Positions 43,901 through 50,560 of a DNA stretch of 64,000 nucleotides are shown piece after piece. The notes below the pieces were generated by a model, which saw nothing but the letters and a program-made list of their open reading frames with translations, did not search any database and was not told the origin of the DNA. The number at the start of each line of letters is the position of its first letter. Positions within the stretch are counted from its first letter, which is position 1. Both the position numbers and the translations under genes were made by a program. Source of the stretch: Galaxea fascicularis (taxonomy: Eukaryota > Cnidaria > Anthozoa > Scleractinia > Euphylliidae); the NCBI GenBank assembly GCA_948470475.1, contig OX419344.1:24944725-25008724 (forward strand). Direction: 5' to 3'.

Positions 43901-45309
43901 CTCAAATGGTGACAAACCATACACAATCTGTCTGAAAACGTGAACATTTAATCACATCCTTTCATGAGAAGCTGTAAGAAAAAACTCAGAACCGATACAC
44001 CATTTTAAAGTTAGTTTCCATAAAAAGGGACTAACCCAACTGAAAAAACTACAAGAAAACCAAGGTTTCTGAGGTTTTAATTTGATCGATGGCCAGCATG
44101 GTCACTGTTCAAAGACGACTCCCACTTGCATGTACGAAACTAAATGTCACTGCACAGGGTGTCCAGTTGGGCCACAGGAAGATCAGCAGTTACAGTGTTT
44201 CTTTGTGAAAACATCATCATGATGCCACACAACTCCAACATTTTCTCCCTGGGTGTTACTGTTCCCCTTTCTTTGCCCCATATATTACTGAGTGCAGAAA
44301 GTGATTGTGGTAATGGGGACACCGTCCAATTTTCTTTTCATTAATGTATCATTTCTTAATGCCTTAGTTGAATGTGAAAATCAGTGTGAAAATTGTATGT
44401 CCGAAGCAACAGACCGAGACATGTGGAAGCAGAGGTTAATGACCATCAATGATGTGCGCTCTCATGTAATAAGCTTAGAACAAGAGCACAAACAGCACCG
44501 GAAAATCACACATCGACTCACAAGACATGGTAGCAAGTAAGTGCATGTGTTTATCTTTGTGAGCGAGGGAAGGGCAAATTCTAAGAAGCTGAGATAATGT
44601 CGGTTATGGGTGGGGTGATGCCATGACAGTGAACTGGACACTGAATACATTTCTTCATAAAACATCCCTTCATTAGGAAGTGAGTAACTGTTTATTTTTG
44701 CAATTTTAAGGTGTGACAGTTCTCCATTTACATGAGATTCACTTTAATGACTGGTTCAATGATGGGAGATCTTTTAATGGCAGGTTGCCCCTCATGGGAG
44801 ATGGGCCCACTGGGAAGTTTCTTAGGGTTTCTTAATTCAAGATTATCCCGTATGGGAAGTATCACCTTATAGAAGATCTCCTATTGGGATAAAGTTTATT
44901 AAGTTGTCCCAAATGAGAGAGCCTTATGAGAGTTCTACTAAAAGAAGGTACCAGTACCCTCTGTTAGGAGTGTCTTATTGTGAAATCTCCCATTTTGGGA
45001 GATCTATACGTTTCTTAAATTAGCCTTTTTCCTTAGGATAGGTCTCCACTAACTGGAGATCAGGCAACAGGAGGTCTTATCATACAGTGTCCCCTGATAG
45101 ATTGTAGCACAAAACAAGTTTGTGAAAAGTATTCTGTGTATTATCATAATAATGCTGTGATTCAGTTATGGTGCTCATCTGAGAAAGGTCTCATAACAGA
45201 ATTGTAAGTGCAATAAATTATTAAAATAAAATGTTTCTCTTGCAGAAAATGTCCATGGGGACCCACTCAAGAATCTCCAGATCCATTAAGACGTTTAATC
45301 CTCCAGTAA
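14018..45309 (+). CDS. RASA3: Ras GTPase-activating protein of the GAP1 family (RASA2/RASA3-like), 821 aa, 26 exons
   Basis: It stimulates GTP hydrolysis on Ras-type GTPases at the inner face of the plasma membrane, ending Ras signalling. Exons: 14018-14078, 14144-14261, 15556-15664, 16952-17127, 17522-17614, 18544-18616, 19071-19105, 19583-19634, 25293-25342, 28512-28668, 28940-29038, 29832-29881, 30774-30888, 33948-34022, 37065-37188, 38313-38419, 39073-39150, 39828-39908, 40305-40378, 41191-41380, 41697-41767, 42600-42689, 43167-43214, 43385-43491, 44368-44536, 45246-45309. All introns are GT-AG, every phase agrees and the sum is 2,466 bases. Order: C2A (about 17-110), C2B (148-250), RasGAP (300-525), PH (567-663), BTK zinc motif (682-704), C-terminal tail. 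The arginine finger is R365 in FRGNSLATK, and [10 protein letters not shown] (476-485) is the second GAP signature. Length is close to vertebrate RASA3/RASA2. I cannot decide between the two paralogues; an invertebrate gene may predate their split. Confidence 0.95.
15940..16093 (+). mobile_element. Retroposon 3' end with (ATT)n tail in intron 3
   Basis: The sequence GGACATCTGGGAGAACAG leads to CTCCCTGGTTAAATAAAG and then a TTATTATT-type tail. This is the usual appearance of a LINE or SINE 3' end with a simple-sequence tail. The 5' limit is not clear, and an open frame beginning near 15707 may include some of it. Confidence 0.5.
16952..25342 (+). CDS. RASA3: Ras-GAP exons 4-9: end of C2A and C2B domain
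   Basis: Exons 16952-17127, 17522-17614, 18544-18616, 19071-19105, 19583-19634 and 25293-25342 encode residues 97-256. Landmarks are [64 protein letters not shown] and [14 protein letters not shown]. The C2B calcium-loop Asp in SDPYV is present. Exon 7 is only 35 bases ([11 protein letters not shown]), shorter than the matching vertebrate linker. Intron 8 (19635-25292) is the largest intron and is filled by two mobile elements. Confidence 0.92.
17730..18240. other. Intron 5 of the Ras-GAP gene, no element recognised
   Basis: Microsatellite-like ATCATTGTCATTATCATTGTC at the left and otherwise unremarkable AT-rich text. No exon or repeat recognised. Confidence 0.4.
18840..19002. repeat. Fold-back element in intron 6
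   Basis: The left arm GAATTTGGTTTTAACAACG continues into TAAATTGACCACCATAAAG. The right arm contains CCTTTATAGTGGTCAATTTA and TTGTTGATAAAACTAAATTC, its near reverse complement. The centre reads TCTGACGAAGGGCTAATCC. It is a palindromic MITE-like repeat with no coding content. Confidence 0.75.
19915..20125. mobile_element. Nested MITE with GGCCCG termini at a TTAA-like site
   Basis: GGCCCGTTGTTAAGGCGATT at the left answers AATCGCCTGTGTAAACGGGCC at the right; inner arms TGCAATTTTTGTCGC / GCGACAAAAATTGCA also pair. TTAA precedes it and TTTAA follows, which suggests a TTAA target. It sits inside the AAGATCTT element and is therefore younger than it. Confidence 0.7.
21796..21893 (+). mobile_element. 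tRNA-derived SINE, family C, 5'-truncated copy
   Basis: Starts within the tRNA-like head at GGTGTTACGGAGGTTGTAGG, has the B-box-like GGTTCAATTCC, then TTTTCAGTTGTCCTTTCGCC and GTTGCCAAGCGACTAG. It matches the copy at 22023. Confidence 0.7.
22023..22150 (+). mobile_element. tRNA-derived SINE, family C, copy with full head
   Basis: A tRNA-like head with A-box region TGCAGCTCAATGGTTAGAGC and B-box region GGTTTGATTCC is followed by the same short body as the copy at 21796. The acceptor ends do not pair as in a functional tRNA, so this is a SINE. Confidence 0.75.
23992..25027 (+). mobile_element. pogo-like DNA transposon remnant with perfect 27-bp inverted ends (intron 8)
   Basis: The ends are exact inverted repeats beginning CCGTATTTATTCACTTATA, flanked on both sides by TA (23990-23991 and 25028-25029), as expected for the Tc1/mariner/pogo superfamily. 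A sub-terminal word GTTATAAGACGCACC is repeated near both ends. The interior holds an N-terminal helix-turn-helix coding frame but no DDE catalytic region. The copy is about 1.0 kb and internally deleted, hence non-autonomous. Confidence 0.85.
24423..24626 (+). pseudogene. pogo/Brinker-type helix-turn-helix fragment of a transposase
   Basis: The 67-codon frame begins [20 protein letters not shown] and continues to [20 protein letters not shown]. That is the DNA-binding helix-turn-helix found at the N-terminus of pogo/Tigger transposases and in Brinker-type domains. The frame then runs into an unrelated tail and stops. The catalytic core is missing, so it can at most bind the element's ends. 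The start is a good ATG inside the element. Confidence 0.75.
26019..26180 (+). repeat. DIRS left inverted terminal repeat
   Basis: Contains ACCCGCCAACTGC, TGACATGCGGGCTACTAAA, TAATGGGGGAGCACTGCC and CGACTTCCGACTATTG. These recur as reverse complements at 28094-28253 with only scattered differences. Confidence 0.85.
26195..26446 (+). pseudogene. Gag-like fragment of the DIRS element
   Basis: The frame reads [20 protein letters not shown] and then [20 protein letters not shown]. From memory this resembles the conserved part of the first (gag-like) frame of metazoan DIRS elements. It breaks off at about 26440, where a deletion joins it in another frame to the RNase H part. Only this short segment survives. 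Confidence 0.55.
26440..26789 (+). pseudogene. RNase H fragment of the DIRS element
   Basis: In the frame ending at 26789 the sequence [20 protein letters not shown] continues to [11 protein letters not shown] and [20 protein letters not shown]. The WCDNESVV Asp/Glu motif and the HVPG...N.IADALS motif are hallmarks of retroelement RNase H. The reverse-transcriptase part that should precede it is deleted. It normally degrades the RNA strand of the RNA-DNA hybrid; this copy cannot work alone. Confidence 0.75.
26822..26985 (+). mobile_element. 164-bp MITE with CARGGCTGTG ends nested in the DIRS element
   Basis: Starts CAAGGCTGTGCTCTAAG and ends CTAGACCACAGCCCTG, imperfect inverted ends. ACTAA flanks both sides (26817-26821 and 26986-26990), a clear short target-site duplication. 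A related copy lies on the other strand at 41464-41627, sharing ATTTCCTGGTT and CCAGGGYRCCCAGC-type text. It separates the RNase H and recombinase parts, so it inserted after the DIRS element. Confidence 0.75.
27019..27892 (+). pseudogene. Tyrosine recombinase of the DIRS element, frameshifted
   Basis: Two overlapping frames make one domain. The first (to about 27495) contains the core-binding part and the first catalytic Arg region [16 protein letters not shown]. The second (from about 27464 to 27892) contains [20 protein letters not shown], the H-x-x-R box, and ends with [16 protein letters not shown], where the nucleophilic Tyr lies. Catalytic residues are preserved but the reading frame shifts near 27470-27495, so an intact enzyme is not encoded. 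The domain would integrate the circular element by site-specific recombination. Confidence 0.8.
28094..28253 (-). repeat. DIRS right inverted terminal repeat
   Basis: Reverse complement of the left repeat: CAATAGTCGGAAGTCG, GGCAGTGCTCCCCCATTA, TAGTAGCCCGCATGTCA, GCAGTTGGCGGG. A single-base-level comparison shows few substitutions, so the insertion is not very old. Confidence 0.85.
28512..39150 (+). CDS. RASA3: Ras-GAP exons 10-17: catalytic RasGAP domain
   Basis: Exons 28512-28668, 28940-29038, 29832-29881, 30774-30888, 33948-34022, 37065-37188, 38313-38419 and 39073-39150 encode residues 256-524. The sequence contains [11 protein letters not shown] and [13 protein letters not shown], then the helical GAP fold. 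Catalytic Arg365 lies in [17 protein letters not shown], coded by the 115-base exon 13. The structural signature [17 protein letters not shown] is in exon 16. All key residues expected for an active GAP are present. Intron 9 carries a DIRS element and intron 13 a G-rich element, both in sense with intact splice sites around them. Confidence 0.94.
29418..29598. repeat. Fold-back element in intron 11
   Basis: TTTATACCATGCCATAGAAAA at the left (written here in part as its first 20 bases TTTATACCATGCCATAGAAA) answers TTTTCTATGACATGGTATAA at the right. The interior has CCAATCAGAATGC and a second loose inverted repeat around CCTTCCCAT. MITE-like and non-coding. Confidence 0.65.
29983..30340 (+). 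mobile_element. tRNA-derived SINE, family A, copy 2 (intron 12)
   Basis: The head resembles a tRNA-Val-like gene, with the A-box region TTAGCTCAGTTGGTAGAG, the loop CTAACAT and the B-box region GTGGGTTCAAACC. The body follows with GAGGAGAAAGTGCTTCC, CCACTAGGGACGTAACGAA and GTGACCACCCCTGG, ending in an AAATAAATAAA tail. It matches the minus-strand copy at 1550-1806. A partial duplication of the head (CTGCCGACCGGTTAGCT) sits just upstream at about 29963. Confidence 0.85.
31169..31780 (+). mobile_element. tRNA-derived SINE, family B: two tandem copies plus a fragment (intron 13)
   Basis: Full units begin at 31256 and 31549, 293 bases apart, each with TGGCCTTGTAGCTCAGTC, a B-box region GTCGTGGGTTTGATTCCC or GTCGTGGGTTCGATTCCC, then TTTTTTCCTCTGTCCTTGGG and GTAGTGTAAGACCTCATTTG. 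A fragment lacking the head lies at 31169-31223. CGGCCTGCTCCCGTC precedes both full units. The pattern indicates local tandem duplication of an inserted SINE. Confidence 0.8.
31864..32804. mobile_element. G-tract fold-back element, large copy (intron 13)
   Basis: The ends are inverted: ATTCCAGAAAATATCCATACC at the left (first 20 bases ATTCCAGAAAATATCCATAC) and GGTATGGATATTTTCTGGAA at the right. Close to both ends lie repeated modules of the form GGAATTCTGAAGG + ATGGGGGG, including an unbroken run of about 18 G at 31996-32013. The middle holds unrelated sequence and what looks like a diverged relative of the CAGGGCTGTG MITE at about 32495-32583. Smaller copies occur at 42187 and 47100. Confidence 0.7.
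32950..33800. repeat. Region with recurring GGTCGCCAA words (intron 13)
   Basis: TTGGTCGCCAAATGG and TTTGGTCGCCAAAG at the left, and GCGACCAGTTCTAAATTTC, TGGTTGCCAATGC and TTGGTCACATTGGCCACC at the right, suggest a repeated word or a repetitive element with related ends. I could not define its borders. No gene is supported in it. Confidence 0.35.
34790..35110 (+). mobile_element. Diverged relative of the DIRS 3' end (intron 14)
   Basis: The order GGTTAAGTCTGCGTAGCGAC, TTCCCCCAAGCTT, TGCTGGGGAGATAAG and AATAAGTGAGG matches the text at 27946-28090 near the right end of the DIRS element (GGTTAAGTCTGCGCAGTGAC and so on). No coding part accompanies it. A further shared word, ATGGAACATGACA-type, occurs at about 34358 and near 25978. 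It is probably an old fragment of a related element. Confidence 0.55.
35601..36519. mobile_element. Tc1/mariner-type MITE flanked by TA (intron 14)
   Basis: The left end CAGTATTGTTCAAAAGTAAT and the right end ATTACTTTTGCACAATACTG are inverted repeats with one mismatch over about 24 bases. TA lies immediately outside on both sides (35599-35600 and 36520-36521). About 920 bases long. The interior has repeated GCGAATTATYGTTCGAAAA words at about 36280-36390 and no transposase signature. Confidence 0.8.
37713..38161. mobile_element. Fold-back MITE with GGGGCYGATTACA ends (intron 15)
   Basis: GGGGCCGATTACACTGTACA and TGGCGAGTTTCAGCC at the left are mirrored by GTAACTCGCCATGTAATCAG and CCCC at the right. 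Inside, the word TTTCAGCCCGGGCTGAAAT and variants recur on both arms. About 450 bases, non-coding. Confidence 0.75.
38490..38612 (-). mobile_element. Retroposon 3' tail with (ATTTG)n (intron 16)
   Basis: On the minus strand CTCCTCAAAAACCAACATTT runs into GATTTGATTTGATTT and an AT-rich tail with AATAAAGCC. This is a common SINE/LINE 3' end; a related core lies at 62513-62725 on the same strand. Confidence 0.55.
39828..42689 (+). CDS. RASA3: Ras-GAP exons 18-22: PH domain and BTK zinc motif
   Basis: Exons 39828-39908, 40305-40378, 41191-41380, 41697-41767 and 42600-42689 encode residues 525-693. The PH domain has [37 protein letters not shown], and the closing EREW with Trp663. The basic first strands are typical of GAP1 PH domains that bind phosphoinositides. 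The BTK motif follows: His682, Cys693, Cys694 and Cys704 (the last in exon 23) in [14 protein letters not shown] ... GC, spaced to hold one zinc. This PH-BTK pair targets the protein to the membrane. Confidence 0.94.
40520..41079. mobile_element. Fold-back element with TTAAGGAGGCT ends, copy 1 (intron 19)
   Basis: Left TTAAGGAGGCTGGAAAGGG and right CCCTTTCGAGCCTCCTTAA are inverted repeats. The same ends bound the larger element at 54987-55891, which defines a family. No coding sequence inside. Confidence 0.75.
41464..41627 (-). mobile_element. CARGGCTGTG MITE, copy 2 (intron 20)
   Basis: Read on the minus strand it starts AAGGCTGTGCTTTTAGAAA and ends AAGCACAGCCCC, and follows the copy nested in the DIRS element at 26822-26985 through most of its length. 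It begins 83 bases after the exon 20 donor. Confidence 0.7.
42187..42358. mobile_element. G-tract fold-back element, short copy (intron 21)
   Basis: GGACAGAAAATATCCTTACC at the left and GGTATGGATATTTTCTGGAA at the right are inverted, with GGGAGGGGGGGGGGTGG and other G runs inside. Clearly the same family as 31864-32804. Confidence 0.7.
43167..45309 (+). CDS. RASA3: Ras-GAP exons 23-26: C-terminal region
   Basis: Exons 43167-43214, 43385-43491, 44368-44536 and 45246-45309 encode residues 693-821. They contain [20 protein letters not shown], which matches the conserved post-BTK helix of GAP1 proteins, then a helical stretch ending [17 protein letters not shown] and a short tail [18 protein letters not shown] before TAA at 45307-45309. 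The last junction joins two A and four A bases into two Lys codons, which fixes the frame of exon 26. Confidence 0.9.
43290..43372 (+). mobile_element. Retroposon 3' tail with (ATTG)n (intron 23)
   Basis: CCCTGCGGGCCAGCTAATTT leads to AATAAAATTGATTGATTGATT, ending 13 bases before the exon 24 acceptor. The form is that of a LINE/SINE 3' end with a simple-sequence tail. Confidence 0.45.
43679..43827. mobile_element. Short palindromic MITE (GGCCCNAGTTGTTCAAAG ends), intron 24
   Basis: Left GTTGTTCAAAGGCTGGATAG and right CTATATTCAGCCTTTGAACA with ACAAGGGCC are inverted. Inside, CACTATCCANNGGATAA-type words repeat. This is a widespread invertebrate MITE type as far as I recall. Confidence 0.75.
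44660..45110. repeat. Intron 25: degenerate GGGAGAT / ATCTCCC words
   Basis: Words such as GATGGGAGATC, CATGGGAGATGGG, GATCTCCTATTGGGA and AATCTCCCATTTTGGGAGAT occur on both strands through the intron. This suggests a decayed tandem or palindromic element without clear ends. Confidence 0.4.
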
Positions 45310-45587
45310 TCTTTCCTTTTTTCCTGTACATAGCATTCTATTTAAGGGTGTAAGTTTTGTTTAGCAGTTAGGAAATAGTGCTATTTTTGTCGGAGTAGTA
45401 TTAGAGGGACACATGCTTTTATAAAGTTCAATTTAGTACACATTCCGTAAACAACCATGGGATTAGTCTGTTATGAGTGTAACTCTTTGGATAAAGGGTA
45501 CTGAATTTTAAGCTTTTGTAATCAAGAGTGTCACATGCTAGTGGCCAGTGGTTATTATAATGATGAGGTTTTTTTATGCACTGGTTT
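45310..45587 (+). other. RASA3: 3' untranslated region of the Ras-GAP gene
   Basis: Sequence directly after the stop codon. No canonical AATAAA lies within it, so the true polyadenylation site could be further right, beyond the repeat that begins at 45588. Confidence 0.4.
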
Positions 45588-45759
45588 TAAACCTTTAAAC
45601 CCTAAGAGTGATCAGCCTCCAATTTCTCCTTGTAATATCAACACTTTATAAAACAGAGTGGTCAGGAGAATTAAGGACAGGATCACACAAGATGAATTTG
45701 TTTGATAGAAAATGTGTAGAGGCAACAAATGAGAATTTAAATTTTGATCTTAGGGTTAA
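45588..45759 (+). mobile_element. Repeat with TTAACCCT-type ends, copy 1
   Basis: Contains GAGTGATCAGCCTCCAATTT, AAAACAGAGTGGTCAGGAGAA and ATGTGTAGAGGCAACAAATG in part. This follows the reverse strand of the right half of the element at 54192-54569. It ends in TTAGGGTTAA. The family is, to my memory, abundant in stony corals. Confidence 0.65.
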
Positions 45760-47099
45760 GGAAGGTAAAGGAAGTCGACTTGACAGGCTTGTACATGTTG
45801 TTTATGGAACGGACAGCAAAAATATTTTATTTTTAAACATAAAGGTATTTAATCATAGAATTATTATGTGTAATTTGTCTGTCTGTTAATTCAACGCAAT
45901 ACAGTGTTTAATCCTTGAGTTCCCAACTTTCGGGGCCTCCTCAGAGCACATAGTCCTCGTCTGTTAAAAAATTCTGAAAAATAATGTTTATCGTATACAT
46001 ACTTTCAGGTTGTTACTTTTGTGAGCACAGGTAATGCTAACCTGTTTGGCCAGTGACAAAAAAGTGAGGAAGAGAGGAGTTTAGCATGCACAAATGAATT
46101 TCCCCTTTTCCCTCCCCTTTTGGTGCTGGACATTCTGCCCAAATTAATGCGTGAATGCATACAACAGTTTAGTTTGTTGGTTTTGGTGTACTAATTTCAA
46201 ATGCTACCTATTTTTATAAGGACTTGTTACAGGCAACATACCTTCAGTTTGTTTCCTGGCAATCTAATTAATATATTGTTTGTATTTAATCTTAAAACTG
46301 TAACAAAAACAGAAACTATGAATTTGATTTCGATTTAAAATGTCGGAGGTTCATATGAATATGATTGTTGGTATTGTATGTTGAATCAGCGTAGTTAAAC
46401 AAATTTATTTTGTCTACCAGCTGTGGTGGTCATACTTTTGTTTTAGGACTTAACAGAACTGCTGAGTAGGTGTCAAAATTAAGGGGAAACAAGGATAGTT
46501 AAATCACCTTATTATCTTATGGTGTTTGACTCCCCAGGCAAACATATTGACAAATATTTTCAAAAGAATTTTACATACCTATTGTTTGGTTAGTTTTAAT
46601 TTGAAAGCTTGAAATGGTATCTATGAAGTTCACATTTTGTGTGAGTTTGAGACTCGTGATGCAACTCCAGTTCGAAACTGTGACTGTGATTCTTCATCGA
46701 GTTGAGATGTTCAAGCAAATTTTCTTTATTTCGTGAGAACTGGCAGGTCCAATGATCCAACTTTATTGTGAGTAATTGTGGGATTTACTCTGGCAGGAAA
46801 TAACCATTTGTAAAATTATGATTTTTAAAATGCTGTTAGTACAGTGACTGCTCAGTATTTTTTCCTTTGAATGGACAGGTCGTAGAGCGACATACAGTTT
46901 AAATAATTAGAACCAGATCTAGAGATGAAAAGAGGTGTAATTCTGTTATGCTTTTGATTTTAATTGTGTCAGAATTTCTTAATGTTATTGCATTTCCGAA
47001 GCTGTCACTTTTAGTTGCAGGGCTCGGAAGCTATAGGTGTATAGGGGTTCGACCTTTCTAGTGATATTGATTGTTTAGATAAGGATTTTAAAGGAAGTG
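45760..47099. other. No gene recognised
   Basis: AT-rich intergenic or distal untranslated sequence. I found no open frame of interest and no repeat shared with the rest of the window. Confidence 0.4.
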
Positions 47100-47257
47100 T
47101 GTGGTTCTAGAAAATATATCCACAACCTTCGGGGATAGGCATTGAAAATTCCACGGGGGGGGGGGGGGGGTGGGGAGGTCTCTTGGTTGGAATTTCCAGA
47201 GCGGAGGGGTAGTGCATACCAAAATCCTGTCACGTGAAGTTTGGAAATTATCTGGAA
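47100..47257. mobile_element. G-tract element, third copy
   Basis: GTTCTAGAAAATATATCCACA at the left (first 20: GTTCTAGAAAATATATCCAC) and AAATTATCTGGAAAAACAC at the right resemble the termini of the family. The inside has a run of about 17 G at 47155-47171 with one following T, and GGAATTTCCAGAGCGGAGGG. Confidence 0.55.
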
Positions 47258-48630
47258 AAACACCTTTGCATCCGATGTTGCAGTTACTAACCAGCATTCA
47301 CCTACACTTTCCTCAGATAGGAGTTTTGCTAAAATAGTTTTTGCAGTAGTCAAATGCTTGTCATTTTTTTGGTTCTCCAGTTTTCCCCCTCCATCCTCCC
47401 TGACTGTGGTAGGTTAAGATTGTCATTATACATGTGCTTGTAAGATATTTAAAATAGTGTGCATTTATTGTAGATTTATGTGTATTTATTGAGGTCAGCT
47501 GGTCAGACCAGATGCATAGGTTATTGTATTTAATTTTAGATCGAATGCAGTACTTTTGGTAAGAAAACATTTCAAACCGATAGCATGTCCTCGAAACTTT
47601 GGTCAAGCGAGACGAATGAAGCGCGTGAACTTGCTCTTCGTTATCAGTCATCAAGTTGAAAACGTTCTTTTTCAGGTATGAGTTGTGTTTCTGCCATATA
47701 TTTTGCATTCGTTGGTGTGTTTGTCTTCTCCTTTGACTTTTTTCTCAGATTAGATAGGCGGTCACTGCCTCATATATCGTTAATCTTCCGTTGCAGTTAG
47801 TGCTACATGTAGTCTCGTTTTTCCAGAAAGGTGTCAAATAGAAAATTTCGTCCCACGCTGCCAGTGCCGTTATTTTTTCTCAAGTTTAACAGAGTAGTAG
47901 TAAAACAATCTGGAATATGTACAGCAGAGGCACGTTAGTGATACATGTAGGTTCATTTGGAAAATAATAAAGAAATTATGGTTGTTGAGTGGAGCTGGAG
48001 TAATAGTGGGCTTGTGATACTGGGGGAATCATCAAGGAAACTGCGATTGTATAAACGTTTGTGCAGGTCAGTAATATTGAAATGCCTTTGCTAAGGTGGA
48101 TCAAAATGCCCATATCCATGAAACAGCAATTGTAGTTTAGACCTCAGTGCTAGGTATACAACAGGCTGGCTTTTGCAATTTGTTACTTTCCAGTCAGAGG
48201 CAGTAATCATTGCATTCTCAGCCTCGGGTTTATTCCTAAAATATTCTTAAAATTTTGCAATTCAGCCTCGATATTCTTACAAAATATATTCTTATAAGAA
48301 AAAAAGAGAGTAGTCATTACCATTACCATTCCAGTTGTGCACAGTTGCTGATCTCCCTCAGACATCAGTCAAGTAGCTTCACGTTCTCGAAGGCGCACAG
48401 GACTTTCCGAAGCCCTCCCCCTCTGTAGGGTCTCTGTTCGGAATGATGTATCCGTCGTGGTTGTAATGACTGATTTTTTTAATGCATACAGATATTAATT
48501 TCCTTCGTACGTCACAGCACCCTCTCCTCAAATCCTTCAAGTCACTCAGCTTGTTTTGTAAGGAAATGGTTCTCCATCTGGAAACTATACCCCTCACCCC
48601 TTTCTAATTTGGTGATTGTGATTCTGAAGA
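47258..48630. other. No gene recognised
   Basis: No supported gene. On the minus strand 48379-48597 there is an open frame of 72 codons (LSDLKDLRRGCCDVRRKL in part) without context; I leave it uncalled. Confidence 0.35.
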
Positions 48631-48781
48631 CAGAATGCTAACTTCCAGCGGTGTACACTTGTGGACTTGCGCACATGTGTCGTTTGGACATGTGACCACC
48701 AATGTGACAATTTGTAACACTGCAGCAGCTGGTGCACAGTGCGGCTGTGTTGGTGGCTTTCTCTTTCGGCTGATGGAATAC
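48631..48781 (+). CDS. Coding-like exon, unrecognised, Cys-containing
   Basis: After a pyrimidine-rich stretch and CTGAAG, one frame reads MLTSSGVHLWTCAHVSFGHV and then TICNTAAAGAQCGCVGGFLF, and meets a strong GTATGT donor exactly at a codon end. The three cysteines and two histidines might suggest a metal-binding fold, but I cannot name one. It lies upstream and on the same strand as the USP-like fragment and could belong to the same broken gene. Confidence 0.25.
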
Positions 48782-48960
48782 GTATGTTAGGTTTTTTTTT
48801 TGACATTGACTCTAGTATTATTCCTTTTTCAGGGTTAGAAACATTTGAAATGTAACAAGGAATGCATTCTTGTTTTTTTTTTTTTTTTCAGGTTTTTGTT
48901 TAATTACATTTGAATGAAGTCAAATATGAAGAACAGGTATGGTGGGAGTTGTTCCTTGAG

Positions 48961-49035
48961 GTAAGGGGCTGACCATTTAACTCTTGGGGGGGGGGGGTGA
49001 TTTTGAAAAAATGTCCTGCAAGTGCTTGTTGGAAG
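48961..49035 (+). repeat. Short repeat with CTGACCATTTAACTC, copy 1
   Basis: GGGGCTGACCATTTAACTC followed by a G run and GTGATTTTGAAAAAATG. The reverse complement of a related stretch lies at 50995-51190. Confidence 0.5.
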
Positions 49036-49731
49036 AAAAAAATTGTATGCAGCACAAATGAAATAGAAAAGAGAGAGACTGTGAGCACTGTGTAAGCCCT
49101 TAAGACTGTGTATATAACACACACACCCAAATAAATCCAGATATTAACTGCATAGTTCACCAATACAAGCCAAGCTAGATGCCCTACCTGTTTTCGACAT
49201 TTCCTGTAGGGCCTATAGCGTCTTGAATGGTTATCTCTACGGTTTCTTCATGTCTAGTGATAGTATGGCGTAGGCTCTCCAGGGAGTCCTTAAACTCAAC
49301 ACAACTTTCATAGTCCGCCTTTTTCACCATTTTGTCTGTTAAAACTGCTACAGCTGGGAACCTTTCTTGTAAATTGGAAACAGTACCATAAATACTCTTC
49401 CTTTTGTAGTATAAGATAGGCAAACACTGTAGCTCTCAGGTATTTATAAACCAGGGGCTATTTAAAGTACAGTATCCAATATAGAGGTTGCCACAAAAGC
49501 CTCATTGTTTGAAAAAGGGAAGTAGACATTCCCCAATTTTTAGTTTCTTTGTCTTAAGGATCTGGAAATTAAGTCTCATTTTTTATTCAATTTATTTTTT
49601 TTTATACGACTACAGTGTATAGGAAAAGCAGAAGGTCAGCAGTCATGATGCTTAATCATCTTTCTAAGAGCATGTGTGTATAGTATATATAAATACTTGT
49701 CCTCAACTATTTTACACTGATCTGTTTTTAG

Positions 49732-50560
49732 CCTTCAGAATTACAGTCTTCCTGGAGTTATGTTGCTGGAGTCCATGCTGCAAACATGGGTGATGTGTTC
49801 AAAGCAGACTAGGTGCAGCAGACGGTTCCCTACCCATCTTGTTCCCATTGGTGCATCATTTTACTATGGAACGACAACAGTGCCAGATGGAAGAGGGGGT
49901 TACATGTAAGCAGCTATTAATTTGTTAATTCCCTTTTTTGTAATTAATTCAGGCAACCAAAATTGCTATAGGGAAAAAAACCTTCCTTTTTTGTTTTTGC
50001 CCTTAGGATGGTGCAGCATGCATACTGTGATGGGGTGCGCACTCAAAGCAATCGCCAGTTTCCAGATTGCACCCCATTGATACTCACTGTGAATGTTGAG
50101 TTTCTTGCTGCCTCTGGTGCACTTGCTTCAGAGAGTGATTTCCCTTAGCAGATCAAGTTTCTTGGGAGAAGGTATTGATACAAGATATTTATTTACAATA
50201 TTTATCTGTTCACTAAATTATCCCAAAATTCTATGAAAATTCATAGTGAGATTGAAATGCGATGTACTTCTGATTATGATTACTACATGATTATCATTTC
50301 ATGAAGTATTTCATTTTTACAGCCTAGCATGTTTTGTCGCTTACAACGTATTGACATTTGTCCCCTCCTTTTATTGCCGTTACACACTTTATGCCCTCAC
50401 ATTTTATGGCCGGCAGCATTACACATGCAAAATTAGGTTTTATGGAAAATGGGTGCATTATGATGAACTAAAAGAAAATAAATTCCCAGGAAGTGGCCTA
50501 TTTGAACAGCACACAGCCCAACCCGGAATGCCATCACATTGCTTTTATGTTCAACTTTGA
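49732..50560 (+). pseudogene. USP-like (peptidase C19) gene fragment, three exons with an in-frame stop
   Basis: Three pieces join in phase: 49732-49905, 50007-50171 and 50323-50560 (TGA 50558-50560). The first reads GVMLLESMLQTWVMCSKQTR and on to ASFYYGTTTVPDGRGGYM. The second reads VQHAYCDGVRTQSNRQFPDC then LTVNVEFLAASGALASESDF, a TAG at 50146-50148, and IKFLG. The third has YTLYALTFYGRQHYTCKIRF followed by GKWVHYDELKENKFPGSG. The order Y-x-L, G-x-Q/H-HYT, then KW..YD is that of the catalytic His box of ubiquitin-specific proteases, which remove ubiquitin. The Cys box is not seen, and the TAG breaks the frame, so I treat it as a degraded or partial gene. It may derive from a gene family carried by mobile DNA. 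The family assignment rests on the His-box pattern alone. Confidence 0.45.
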
